This document shows, piece by piece, positions 17,006 to 25,875 of a stretch of 64,000 nucleotides of DNA (the first letter of the stretch is position 1; each line of letters opens with the position of its first letter). A model generated the notes under the pieces. The model did not search any database. It was given only the letters and a program-made list of their open reading frames with translations, and was not told the origin of the DNA. Source of the stretch: Emticicia sp. CRIBPO. GTDB taxonomy: Bacteria > Bacteroidota > Bacteroidia > Cytophagales > Spirosomataceae. A program made the translations under genes and the position numbers. The stretch spans positions 144,011 to 208,010 of the forward strand of contig NZ_JAAAKV010000011.1 of NCBI RefSeq assembly GCF_009905725.1, written 5' to 3'.

Positions 17006-19351
17006 ATGAAAAAATACCTGGTACTGACCCTTTTCACTGCTTTTCTGAACCTGGCCTTTCAACCAGCCAGACAAAGAATTTTCATGATCGGAGACTCGAC
17101 CATGGCCAACAAAAATGCCATCGATGAACCCGAAACCGGTTGGGGGCAGGTTTTTCATCATTTGTTTACCGATGCCGTCGAAATCCAGAATCATGCGGTG
17201 AACGGGAGAAGCACGAGAAGTTTCAGAACCCTCGGGCATTGGAAAAAAGTACATGAGCAACTCCAGGCGGGTGATTACGTTTTTATCCAGTTCGGGCACA
17301 ACGACCAGAAAACCACCGATACTTCAAGATATGCGGCTCCGCAAACGGACTACAAGGCTAACCTGGAGCGTTACATCAAAGAAACTCAGGCCAAAGGAGC
17401 TATTCCGGTTTTACTGACACCTGTCATGCGTCGTAAATTCAATGACAGCGGCAAATTTGCGGATCAGCACGGAGAGTATCCGCAGGTGGTGAAAGAAGTA
17501 GCCGCGAAATACAACCTGGCATTGATAGACCTCCACACCTCAAGCCGGAAAGTCATAGAACAACACGGAGTATCCGGCTCAAAGAAGATATTCATGCACT
17601 ACCCCGGCGGTATATTTAAGAAATTCCCGGAGGGGGTTGAAGACAATACGCACTTTTCACCTTACGGAGCGAAGTTGATGGCCAACCTGGTGGCGGAAGA
17701 GCTTAATCAGCAAGGCAATCCATTGAAATACTTCCTCAAGAAGTCGGTTTATCCAGGTAAATATGAGTTTGAATTGCCCCTTACCTACCAACCCTATTTC
17801 AGAAAAGATACTTTTAATATTGTCAGGTACGGAGCAAAACCCGATGGCGTAACTTTAAATTCAAAAGCCATCAACCAGGCCATTGAGCAGGCCAACGTCG
17901 CAGGCGGCGGAACGGTATTGATTCCCAAAGGACTCTGGCTTACCGGACCTGTCTTATTAAAAAGCAATGTCAATCTCCATCTTGACAAAGGGGCCTTGCT
18001 GCAATTCAGCGACAACCGTGACGACTACCCGATTGTAGAAACGACCTGGGAAGGACAGAAAGCCTTGCGGTGTCAGGCTCCGGTCTGGGGTGTTAACCTG
18101 GAGAACGTGGGAATTACCGGCGAAGGCATCATGGACGGCTCGGGTGACGTCTGGAAATCTGTCAAAAGAAGTAAACTGACTGAAAGCCAGTGGAAAAAAT
18201 ATGTCAGCAGTGGCGGTGTGGTCAATGCCACCAACGACACCTGGTATCCTTCGGAACAATCAAGACTGGGCAACCAGGAAGCCAACTCCTGGGCCGTCAA
18301 ATGGACAGAAGGCAAAACCATTGAAGATTACAAAACGGTCAGGGATTTTTTAAGACCCAACATGATCAGTCTGACGGGTTGTGAAAATGTGCTGATCGAA
18401 GGAATTACTTTCCAGAATTCACCTGCCTGGACTTTGCACCCTTTACTTTGCAAGCATGTTACGCTACGGAATGTTAACGTTAAAAATCCGTGGTATGGAC
18501 AAAACAACGATGCCCTTGACCTGGAATCCTGCCGGAACGGATTGATGGAAGGCTGTACTTTCGATACAGGCGACGACGCCATCACCATCAAGTCGGGCAG
18601 GGATGAACAAGGCAGAAAAAGAGGTGTTCCGACAGAAAACTTCATCATCCGTAACTGTACCGTTTTTCACGGCCACGGTGGTTTCGTGATCGGATCTGAG
18701 ATGTCAGGCGGGGTCAGGAATATGTTTGTCAACAATTGCAATTTCCTGGGCACGGACGTCGGTTTAAGATTCAAAACAGCCCGGGGAAGAGGCGGCGTGG
18801 TTGAGAAAATCTACATTTCAGATATCAACATGAACAACATTCCGGGTGAAGCCATTTTGTTTGACATGTATTATATGGCCAAAGATCCGGTGCCTTTGAA
18901 TGGTGAACAAAACGACCTTCCGGAAATGAAAGCAGAAGCGGTGAACGAAGGCACGCCTCAATTCCGGGACTTTCATATCAGTAACGTGGTTTGTCACGGA
19001 GCTGAAACCGCCATACTTGTCAGAGGATTGCCGGAAATGAGCATTAAAAATATCAGCATCGAAAACTCTAACATCACCGCCAACAAAGGCCTGGTTTGTA
19101 TTGAAGGGGAGAACATATCTCTGAAAAATGTGAATTTACTTACCCGAAACAGCAAAGTAATGCAAGTCCAGAACAGCAGGAACATTACGCTGGAACAGAT
19201 CGGATACCAAGCCGGCAAAGAGGTGCTTCTGGAAATCAACGGCGAAAGATCTGAAAATATCAGCCTGACCAAAACCGACCTCAGGAATGTAAAGTCTAAG
19301 GTGGTTTTCAGTAATAAGGCAAGTAAGAAGTCTTTCCTGGATTCCCTTTAA
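17006..19351 (+). CDS. Two-domain exported pectinase: rhamnogalacturonan acetylesterase (CE12-like) fused to GH28
   Basis: The ATG at 17006 (MKKYLVLTLF) gives a signal peptide; an upstream TTG is less likely. Residues 23-240 are an SGNH hydrolase with MIGDST (Ser31), the QFGHND block and a DNTHFSPYGA block, as in rhamnogalacturonan acetylesterases. Residues 268-781 are a GH28 right-handed beta-helix starting FNIVRYGAKPDG; catalytic acids Asp502 (NND), Asp523/Asp524 (GDD), His557 (GHGG) and Arg588/Lys590 (RFK) are present. The protein should remove acetyl groups and cut galacturonan or rhamnogalacturonan in the periplasm or outside. The stop overlaps the convergent nuclease-like gene by four bases. 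Confidence 0.93.
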   Translation: MKKYLVLTLFTAFLNLAFQPARQRIFMIGDSTMANKNAIDEPETGWGQVFHHLFTDAVEIQNHAVNGRSTRSFRTLGHWKKVHEQLQAGDYVFIQFGHNDQKTTDTSRYAAPQTDYKANLERYIKETQAKGAIPVLLTPVMRRKFNDSGKFADQHGEYPQVVKEVAAKYNLALIDLHTSSRKVIEQHGVSGSKKIFMHYPGGIFKKFPEGVEDNTHFSPYGAKLMANLVAEELNQQGNPLKYFLKKSVYPGKYEFELPLTYQPYFRKDTFNIVRYGAKPDGVTLNSKAINQAIEQANVAGGGTVLIPKGLWLTGPVLLKSNVNLHLDKGALLQFSDNRDDYPIVETTWEGQKALRCQAPVWGVNLENVGITGEGIMDGSGDVWKSVKRSKLTESQWKKYVSSGGVVNATNDTWYPSEQSRLGNQEANSWAVKWTEGKTIEDYKTVRDFLRPNMISLTGCENVLIEGITFQNSPAWTLHPLLCKHVTLRNVNVKNPWYGQNNDALDLESCRNGLMEGCTFDTGDDAITIKSGRDEQGRKRGVPTENFIIRNCTVFHGHGGFVIGSEMSGGVRNMFVNNCNFLGTDVGLRFKTARGRGGVVEKIYISDINMNNIPGEAILFDMYYMAKDPVPLNGEQNDLPEMKAEAVNEGTPQFRDFHISNVVCHGAETAILVRGLPEMSIKNISIENSNITANKGLVCIEGENISLKNVNLLTRNSKVMQVQNSRNITLEQIGYQAGKEVLLEINGERSENISLTKTDLRNVKSKVVFSNKASKKSFLDSL

Positions 19352-19824
19352 ACCTCTGCCAACGGAAAATCTGAGAAATCAGAGACATACTTTGAAAAGT
19401 CATAACCAGAACACTCTACTTTGTTGTCTGCAAAAGAAAAGTACAACTTCAGAAAGTCTTTGTGCTCTGATCCGACTTTGTCGTTTTGCCAGTGCTCAAG
19501 CAGATAGTCCTGCCTGGTAATAACCGGCTTTGTCCAGTGATTCCCACACCGGATGATAAAAACATAATGAACCAAAATACTGGAGATATTTTTTAGCTGG
19601 GTCAGGGGAATTTTGAATTGGCCGCTAAAGCTATTTTTCCTCACAGCTGCAGTAGCGGTTTTGACCTGGACTCTTCTTAATATGCCGTTATCATCCTGAA
19701 CGACAAATATATCATCCCCTATATCCACTTCAGGGATGGCAACGTTCCATCCGCGAATAAGAAATTCAGACATGATATTAAGATGACCAGCCTTCCCAAG
19801 GTAAAGGTGGTAATTTCTTTTCAA
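19348..19824 (-). CDS. PD-(D/E)XK nuclease-like protein
   Basis: The N-terminal half fits a PD-(D/E)XK core of the Hjc/DUF4365-like sort: Glu20 in GHLNIMSEFLIRGW, an Asp cluster at 34-38 (VDIGDD), then RRVQVK with Gln53 and Lys55. The C-terminal half is not recognised. The only start with upstream coupling is a TTG at 19824 sharing TTGA with the preceding stop; an internal ATG gives a protein from residue 18 that would still keep Glu20. It pairs with the 99-residue gene and lies in an AT-rich island inside the pectin region. Role is unknown; defence or DNA repair are options. Confidence 0.7.
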   Translation of the reverse strand: MKRNYHLYLGKAGHLNIMSEFLIRGWNVAIPEVDIGDDIFVVQDDNGILRRVQVKTATAAVRKNSFSGQFKIPLTQLKNISSILVHYVFIIRCGNHWTKPVITRQDYLLEHWQNDKVGSEHKDFLKLYFSFADNKVECSGYDFSKYVSDFSDFPLAEV

Positions 19825-20120
19825 TCAGTTGTTTTGTATTTGTGGAGTAAACTTCCGGTTTGTGTGTCTATAAATAAAATTTCGTCTACTTTTTTATTAA
19901 ACTCTTTTTGATTGTTCACCCCTAGTAAGGCAGGATAAATATAAGTCTCCAACCTTCTGTAATAAGCCTCAAAATCACTTTTGGTGTCGTAAGAAACAAA
20001 AATATTATTGGCCGGATGAGAATCAGGAAACCATTTCTTAATCAACTCCCTGATAGACGGAGCGATACTGAAAGTATAACCGTCTATCTGTTTGTTTACA
20101 TTGATCTTAATCGCCTCCAT
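19821..20120 (-). CDS. Hypothetical protein, 99 residues, first gene of the nuclease pair
   Basis: I do not recognise a family. The sequence starts at an ATG preceded by AAAGGATAG, a good ribosome binding site by Bacteroidota standards. It is mostly polar with a central aromatic stretch (EAYYRRLETYIYP). The stop overlaps the start of the nuclease-like gene (TTGA), so the two are probably made together. It could be a partner or inhibitor of the nuclease; nothing in the sequence proves this. Confidence 0.65.
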   Translation of the reverse strand: MEAIKINVNKQIDGYTFSIAPSIRELIKKWFPDSHPANNIFVSYDTKSDFEAYYRRLETYIYPALLGVNNQKEFNKKVDEILFIDTQTGSLLHKYKTTD

Positions 20121-20222
20121 TTCTATCCTTTTTTAACTATTACAAATATAAATAAATCTTCAACGGAAAATCAAACCCCGGAAGTATCTTTTAACGACAA
20201 GAAACAAATAAGAAACACTTTG

Positions 20223-21128
20223 TTACAACTGCAAACCCGCCTTCCTCCGGAATCCGAAAACATACTGTTCGTTGAAGATCAGGATAGAAAGGAAAATAAT
20301 AGCATAACCCATCATCTGGAAGCTGTTGACAGGCTCATTGAAATAAAAGATAGCCAGCACGAAATTGATCAGGGGATTGATATACAACAATATCCCCATC
20401 ATAGAAGAAGTAACACCCTGCAAAGCGTACAGGTTGAGATATAAAGGAATGATCGTAAAAGCAATGGCAATGATCAGGATCAGCCAGTAAAACATCGGCT
20501 CTGTCGGTAAATTACTGCTGAAAGCCGGGTAAAAAGGCAGTAAGACCAGGGCAGCAAAAATCAGCTGCACACTCAGGATCAGGAACTTGTCAATACCGGT
20601 GTTTTTACGTTGACTTACCAGGTATAAGGCATAGGATCCGGCAATGATCAGACTGTAAACGATGTCCCTGAGGCTGTTGAATGAAAGTAAAATACAACTG
20701 AAAGCACTCAGAGCCACAGCCACCCACTGCCATTTGCTCAGTTTTTCTTTCAGGATTAGATAAGCCAGCACAGTCGTCAGTATCGGACAAACCAGATAAG
20801 CGAAAGAAGCCGCTTTGATGCTGATGTGATTGAGAACATAGATAAATACAAACCAGTTGGCCGTCAGCAGTAATCCTCCACCAAGCGTCAGGTAAACAAT
20901 CCGCCGCCTCTGTTTCGGCTCCATGGCCCTAAATACCGTCATATTCTCTTTTAAAACGGAGTATCTGAAGAAAATATTAATCACGACCATGATCACCGCA
21001 CAGAAAAATATGCGGTAAAAAAGGATATCAAGCGAAGGATAATGGTGCAGGGGCTTAAGAGCAAGACTGAAAAATCCCCAGATCAGAAAAGCCGAAAGTG
21101 CAGCGATATAATATTTAGAAAGTTTCAT
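20223..21128 (-). CDS. RarD-like EamA/DMT-family permease
   Basis: About ten membrane helices are visible, with the RarD-type opening YYIAALSAFLIWGFFSLALKPL and the SLDILFYRIFF stretch. Two EamA-like halves are recognisable, the first ending near residue 145. Members export small metabolites or amino acids; the substrate here is unknown. The ATG at 21128 is chosen over an upstream TTG at 21149. It is divergent from the gluconate-type permease gene and not obviously part of the uronate pathway. Confidence 0.88.
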   Translation of the reverse strand: MKLSKYYIAALSAFLIWGFFSLALKPLHHYPSLDILFYRIFFCAVIMVVINIFFRYSVLKENMTVFRAMEPKQRRRIVYLTLGGGLLLTANWFVFIYVLNHISIKAASFAYLVCPILTTVLAYLILKEKLSKWQWVAVALSAFSCILLSFNSLRDIVYSLIIAGSYALYLVSQRKNTGIDKFLILSVQLIFAALVLLPFYPAFSSNLPTEPMFYWLILIIAIAFTIIPLYLNLYALQGVTSSMMGILLYINPLINFVLAIFYFNEPVNSFQMMGYAIIFLSILIFNEQYVFGFRRKAGLQL

Positions 21129-21308
21129 CAGATACCGGCGTCGTTTCAAAAGTCAACGCATTTAAAACAAATGAGTTCCCCGAAAAAGCTCCTATCCGGA
21201 CAAGCCTTCGTAATTTAATATTATTGTGATAATTTTCCTTGGGAAAGTACCGCAAAAATGAGTAAGTTGTATCCCGATTCAACCCTTATTCTTTTAAAGA
21301 CTTAGTTT

Positions 21309-22625
21309 ATGCCCCTTCTGATCACTATCGCAGGATTAATCGTGCTTATTCTGTTGATTTCCTATTTCAGACTACCCGCTTTTCTGGCTTTTCTCACTGT
21401 GGCATTCGGTATCGGACTTACCCTCGGCATGCAGCCTATGCCCATTGTCAAAGCCGTCGAAAAAGGGATCGGAGGCACATTCGGTTCTATCGTTTCTATC
21501 ATTGCCCTGGGGGCTATGCTGGGTAAACTGGTGGCCCAGAGCGGAGCAGCTCAGAGAATAGCAACGACCATGATGGAGATTTTCGGAAGCGGTTATTTAC
21601 GCTGGGCTTTTATGCTGACTGGTTTCATCGTCGGCCTTCCACTTTTTTACTCGGTGGGTTTTATGCTCCTGGCTCCGATTGTCATTACGGTAGCTTACCG
21701 TTCCAAACTTCCGGCTGTTTACCTCGGACTTCCCATGCTGGCTTCTCTTTCAGTGACCCAGGGCTATTTACCACCGCACCCTGCTCCGCTGGCGATTGTC
21801 AAACAGTTTGAGGTAGATATGGGCTTAACGCTTTTTTACGGCATCATTGTAGCGATTCCCGCTATCCTGGTTTCCGGGGCTTTGTTTGGTTCTACAGTAA
21901 AAAAATATCTTACTTTACCCAATAAAGCCTTCATAGCCCCTGAACTGAAAAGTGAAGAAATGCCCTCGAACTTTATCAGTTTTCTGACAGTTCTGGTACC
22001 CATCCTGCTGATCAGCTTATCTACGGTTTTCCTTCCTTATTTTGATACAGACTCAGTTGCCTACCAGGTTGTGTTTTTTATCGGAGACCCGGTGGTGAGT
22101 ATGTTTATTTCGGTGTTATTCGCGATTTATGCCCTGGGGCTGAAACAGAAAAAAAACATGACCGAAATAGCTTCTCTCCTCTCCGACTCGATCAAGGAGG
22201 TGGCCTCCTTATTCCTTATTTTCGGAGGTGCGGGGGCTTTAAAGCAGGTATTGACAGACGGCGGCGTGAGCCAGTCCATTGCAGACATGATGCAACATTC
22301 CACGCTTGATCCGCTGATCCTGGGCTGGGGAATGGCAGCCATTATCCGTGTGGCAGTGGGTTCTTCCACGGTTTCGGGCATCACCACGGCCGGCTTTATG
22401 GCTCCGTTGCTGGCCTCAACGGGTACCGAGCCACATTTAATGGTATTATCTATCGGGGCAGGGAGTATGATGTTTTCCCATGTCAACGACGCCGGGTTCT
22501 GGCTTTTCAGGGAATATTTCCAGCTTTCGATGGCAGATACACTCAAAACCTGGTCGGTCATGGAAACGCTCGTGTCGGTTTCCGGTCTGGCTGGCGTACT
22601 CGCTCTGAACTGGGTCTTAGGATGA
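21309..22625 (+). CDS. GntP-family gluconate/sugar-acid:H+ symporter
   Basis: A 438-residue membrane protein with 12-14 hydrophobic segments. The GntP family is shown by the opening helix pair, ALGAMLGKLVAQSGAAQRIA near residues 73-92, GLPLFYSVGFMLLAPI near 115-130, and VGSSTVSGITTAGFMAPL near 353-370. Family members carry gluconate and related hexonates such as idonate or 2-keto-3-deoxygluconate. Placement ahead of esterase, acylase and glycosidase genes in one direction suggests uptake of a sugar acid from pectin breakdown. It is the first gene of a tight operon up to 29207. Confidence 0.92.
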   Translation: MPLLITIAGLIVLILLISYFRLPAFLAFLTVAFGIGLTLGMQPMPIVKAVEKGIGGTFGSIVSIIALGAMLGKLVAQSGAAQRIATTMMEIFGSGYLRWAFMLTGFIVGLPLFYSVGFMLLAPIVITVAYRSKLPAVYLGLPMLASLSVTQGYLPPHPAPLAIVKQFEVDMGLTLFYGIIVAIPAILVSGALFGSTVKKYLTLPNKAFIAPELKSEEMPSNFISFLTVLVPILLISLSTVFLPYFDTDSVAYQVVFFIGDPVVSMFISVLFAIYALGLKQKKNMTEIASLLSDSIKEVASLFLIFGGAGALKQVLTDGGVSQSIADMMQHSTLDPLILGWGMAAIIRVAVGSSTVSGITTAGFMAPLLASTGTEPHLMVLSIGAGSMMFSHVNDAGFWLFREYFQLSMADTLKTWSVMETLVSVSGLAGVLALNWVLG

Positions 22626-22646
22626 ATTTAAATTAAACGATATATC

Positions 22647-23813
22647 ATGAAAACCTTTGCTTTGACATTTACCTTACTGTCTTCAAGCCTGATGGGCGTA
22701 GCCCAGTTTAACCCTGAAAAACCTGATCTTTGCCAGAGAAATTTCTTTACCGAACCCCAGGCCAGAGAAGTGCATGCCGAATGGGCTAAATCATATACCA
22801 ACAAAGCGGAATGGGAAAAGAGGGCAGATCTCATTAAAAAAGGCATACTGGATGGGGCTGAAATTAAGCATATCAAGCCCGGCCCTGCTCCGAAAGCTAC
22901 GATTCACAGTAAAAAAACAATGGACGGCTACACTGTCGAAAACGTCTATTTTGAAAGTGCCCCGGGTATTTATGTGACCGGAAACCTGTACAAACCCACC
23001 CTGCTGAAAAGCAAGCAACCGGGCATTCTATGTCCTCACGGGCATGGCAACGACCCGAGGTTTGGCGAGGCCACCCAGCAGCGTTGTGCCACCCTGGCCA
23101 GGATGGGGGCCGTCGTTTTTGCCTGGGACATGATCGGCATGGGCGACTCCAAACAATGCGAACACAAAATCGAAAAAGGGCTTAAACTACAGATTATCAA
23201 CAGCGTCAAGGCCCTTGATTTCCTGAGTGGTATGCTCGGGGTGGATAAAAACAACATTGCAGTGACGGGCGAGTCCGGTGGCGGAACGCAGACTTTCCTC
23301 TTGTCAGCTCTTGACAACAGGGTGAAAGTTTCTGTTCCGGTGGTGATGGTTTCAGGACATTTCTTTGGCGGCTGTACCTGCGAAAGCGGCATGGCGATTC
23401 ACAAACGCCCGACCCATCAGACTTCCAATGTGGAAATTGCAGCCACTTTTGCTCCGAAACCGATGCTGCTGGTTTCAGACGGAGACGACTGGACCAAACA
23501 TACGCCTGAATTCGAATATCCTCATATTCAGCGGATCTATTCTTTCTACAACGCTCCGAAAATGGTCGAAAATGTACATTTACCTGATGAAAAGCACGAC
23601 TATGGCCCTTCTAAAAGACTGGCAGCCTATCATTTCCTGGCTAAACACCTGGGCCTTGATCTTGCGAAAGTTACCACTGACGGCAAAATTGACGAATCAG
23701 GAAACAAGGTCCTGAGCAGAAATGAACTAAGTGTTTTTAATGATCAATATCCTTTGCCGGCCAATGCCCTCAAAGGCGACGACAAAGTCAGTACCCTTAT
23801 CAACCAACTGTAA
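22647..23813 (+). CDS. Exported alpha/beta-hydrolase, acetylxylan-esterase-like
   Basis: A signal peptide (MKTFALTFTLLSSSLMGVAQ) is followed by an alpha/beta-hydrolase of the acetyl-esterase/dienelactone-hydrolase sort. The nucleophile elbow is GESGGG with Ser210; an Asp in VSDGDDW near residue 280 and a His in EKHDYG near 316 would complete the triad. Such proteins commonly remove acetyl or methyl esters from plant polysaccharides in Bacteroidota loci. It lies 21 bases after the permease and three bases before the acylase gene. The precise ester is not known. Confidence 0.82.
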   Translation: MKTFALTFTLLSSSLMGVAQFNPEKPDLCQRNFFTEPQAREVHAEWAKSYTNKAEWEKRADLIKKGILDGAEIKHIKPGPAPKATIHSKKTMDGYTVENVYFESAPGIYVTGNLYKPTLLKSKQPGILCPHGHGNDPRFGEATQQRCATLARMGAVVFAWDMIGMGDSKQCEHKIEKGLKLQIINSVKALDFLSGMLGVDKNNIAVTGESGGGTQTFLLSALDNRVKVSVPVVMVSGHFFGGCTCESGMAIHKRPTHQTSNVEIAATFAPKPMLLVSDGDDWTKHTPEFEYPHIQRIYSFYNAPKMVENVHLPDEKHDYGPSKRLAAYHFLAKHLGLDLAKVTTDGKIDESGNKVLSRNELSVFNDQYPLPANALKGDDKVSTLINQL

Positions 23814-23816
23814 ATC

Positions 23817-25868
23817 ATGAAATTCAAAATCCTCCTTTTGCTTTTGATGTCCGGTGCAGCCGTTGCACAGATCAATCCTGAAAATATCAACATCGTCAGG
23901 GATCAGTGGGGAGTGCCACATATTTTTGCCAAAACAGACCCGGAAGTAGCTTACGGACTGGCCTGGGCCCATGCAGAAGATGACTTCCAGACCATTCAGC
24001 TGACCATGCTCTCAGGCAAAGGGATGCTGGGGCAATTAAAAGGCAAAGACGGAGCAACGATAGATTATGTCGTGGCTTTACTGAAATGCAAAGAGGTCGT
24101 TGAACAACAATACGAGCAGCAGCTCTCTAAAGAATTCAAGGCTCTCATCAGCGGGTATGTGGCGGGGATTAACGCCTTTGCGGCCGGACATCCGGAAAAA
24201 GTATTACTCAAAAAATCATTTCCCCTGACGACCAAAGAATACATGACTGCGATCGTTTTGTCGCTATCGGTCATTTCAGGAGCCGATGACGTGCTGGGCA
24301 AAGTCCTGAAAGGTAATATCAAAACGCTTGATAATTTTAAAGCAGGAGGATCCAATGCTTTTGCCATTTCTGCTCAGAAAACCACGGATGGAAAAGCCTA
24401 TCTGGCCATCAATTCGCATCAGCCGTTGGAGGGCCCGGTGGCCTGGTATGAGGCCCACCTTTGCAGCGAAGAAGGGTTGAATATTCTCGGAGGGCTTTTT
24501 CCCGGCGGGCCGGTGGTGTTTCACGGCGTCAACGAAAACCTGGGATGGGCACACACTGTCAACTACCAGGACAAAATAGATGTTTATCAGTTGCAGATCA
24601 ATCCTGAGAACAAAAACCAGTATCGCTTTGACGACCGGTGGGAAGAACTGGAAGTGAGAAAAATACCGTTGAAAGTCAAACTGGGCATGATCAATATCAC
24701 CGTCAGGAAAGAGGCCTTATGGAGTAAATACGGTGCCACCATGCGAACAGACAAAGGCACTTTCTCTATCCGTCTGGGTGCCAACCAGGACCTGAGAGGT
24801 GTGGAACAATGGTATAAGATGGACAAGGCCAGGAATTTCTCAGAGTTTTACAAAGCAATGGAAATGACTGCCATACCGGGATTCAACACCATTTATGCAG
24901 ATAAAAACGACACGATATTTTATGTCAGCAACGGCAAAATCCCGAAAAGAGAGGCAGGTTATGACTGGAAAAACACCGTGCCGGGCAACACCTCCAAAAC
25001 CCTCTGGACGGAATTTCACCCGCTGAAAGCCCTCCCTCAGTACGTAAGCCCTGCCAGCGGATACCTGGTCAATACCAATCACACACCCTTCAACGCGACA
25101 GGAAAAGCTGATAATCTGAAAGCCTCGGATTTTGACCCGACAATGGGTTATGAAACTTATGACAACAACCGGAGCATCAGGTTTCAGCAGTTGATTTCAG
25201 GCTATGATAAACTCAACTACGAAGATTTTAAAAAGATCAAGTATGATAATCAGTACCCCGACAGCCTCTATTTCCAGGTAAACCTTAATCCAATCTTTAA
25301 TTTAAAAACAGACAAGCCCGAGATAAAAGGCATGCTGAGTACCTTACAAACCTGGGACAGGAAGGCCGATGCTGACAGTAAGGGAGCCGCAGTATTCCTG
25401 ATGGTTTACAATTATTTCAAAACCAAAATGTTTAACGGAGAAATCAGCGAAGGACACCAGGCTACCCAGGCTGAAATGGAAGAAGCTTTGAAGCTGGCCC
25501 AAGAACACTTTCTTAAAAACTTCGGAAAAACGGACCCGGCCCTGGGAGAAATACAAAAGCTGGTAAGAGGCACGACCGAAAAACCTTCCTGGGGTTTACC
25601 GGACGTCTTGACGGCCATGCACGATCAGCCTTATAAAGACGGTAAATTCAAAGTCGTCGCCGGAGAATCTTACATCGAACTGGTCAGATTCCCGAAAAAC
25701 GGGTTGCCGGAAATCGAATCGGTGATCAACTTCGGAGCTTCCTCCAACGCAGGAGATCCGCATTTCGCTGACCAGATGGATATGTTTCTCGAAAAGAAAA
25801 CCAAAAAAATGAGTCTTGACAAAGCTGAAGTGATGAAAAATGCTGTTAAAACCTACCACCCCAAATAA
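23817..25868 (+). CDS. Penicillin-acylase-family N-terminal-nucleophile hydrolase
   Basis: A signal peptide (MKFKILLLLLMSGAAVAQ) is followed by the alpha-chain start NIVRDQWGVPHIFAKTDPEVAYGLAWAHAEDD in consecutive parts. The beta-chain nucleophile is Ser179 in GGSNAFAIS, where autocatalytic cleavage should occur after Gly178. The family cleaves amides such as penicillins or acyl-homoserine lactones in the periplasm. Length (683 residues) is normal for the acyl-homoserine-lactone-acylase-like branch. Its place between an esterase and a GH31 in a pectin operon is unexpected; an amide or ester of a plant compound is possible. Confidence 0.9.
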   Translation: MKFKILLLLLMSGAAVAQINPENINIVRDQWGVPHIFAKTDPEVAYGLAWAHAEDDFQTIQLTMLSGKGMLGQLKGKDGATIDYVVALLKCKEVVEQQYEQQLSKEFKALISGYVAGINAFAAGHPEKVLLKKSFPLTTKEYMTAIVLSLSVISGADDVLGKVLKGNIKTLDNFKAGGSNAFAISAQKTTDGKAYLAINSHQPLEGPVAWYEAHLCSEEGLNILGGLFPGGPVVFHGVNENLGWAHTVNYQDKIDVYQLQINPENKNQYRFDDRWEELEVRKIPLKVKLGMINITVRKEALWSKYGATMRTDKGTFSIRLGANQDLRGVEQWYKMDKARNFSEFYKAMEMTAIPGFNTIYADKNDTIFYVSNGKIPKREAGYDWKNTVPGNTSKTLWTEFHPLKALPQYVSPASGYLVNTNHTPFNATGKADNLKASDFDPTMGYETYDNNRSIRFQQLISGYDKLNYEDFKKIKYDNQYPDSLYFQVNLNPIFNLKTDKPEIKGMLSTLQTWDRKADADSKGAAVFLMVYNYFKTKMFNGEISEGHQATQAEMEEALKLAQEHFLKNFGKTDPALGEIQKLVRGTTEKPSWGLPDVLTAMHDQPYKDGKFKVVAGESYIELVRFPKNGLPEIESVINFGASSNAGDPHFADQMDMFLEKKTKKMSLDKAEVMKNAVKTYHPK

Positions 25869-25875
25869 TCAACTT

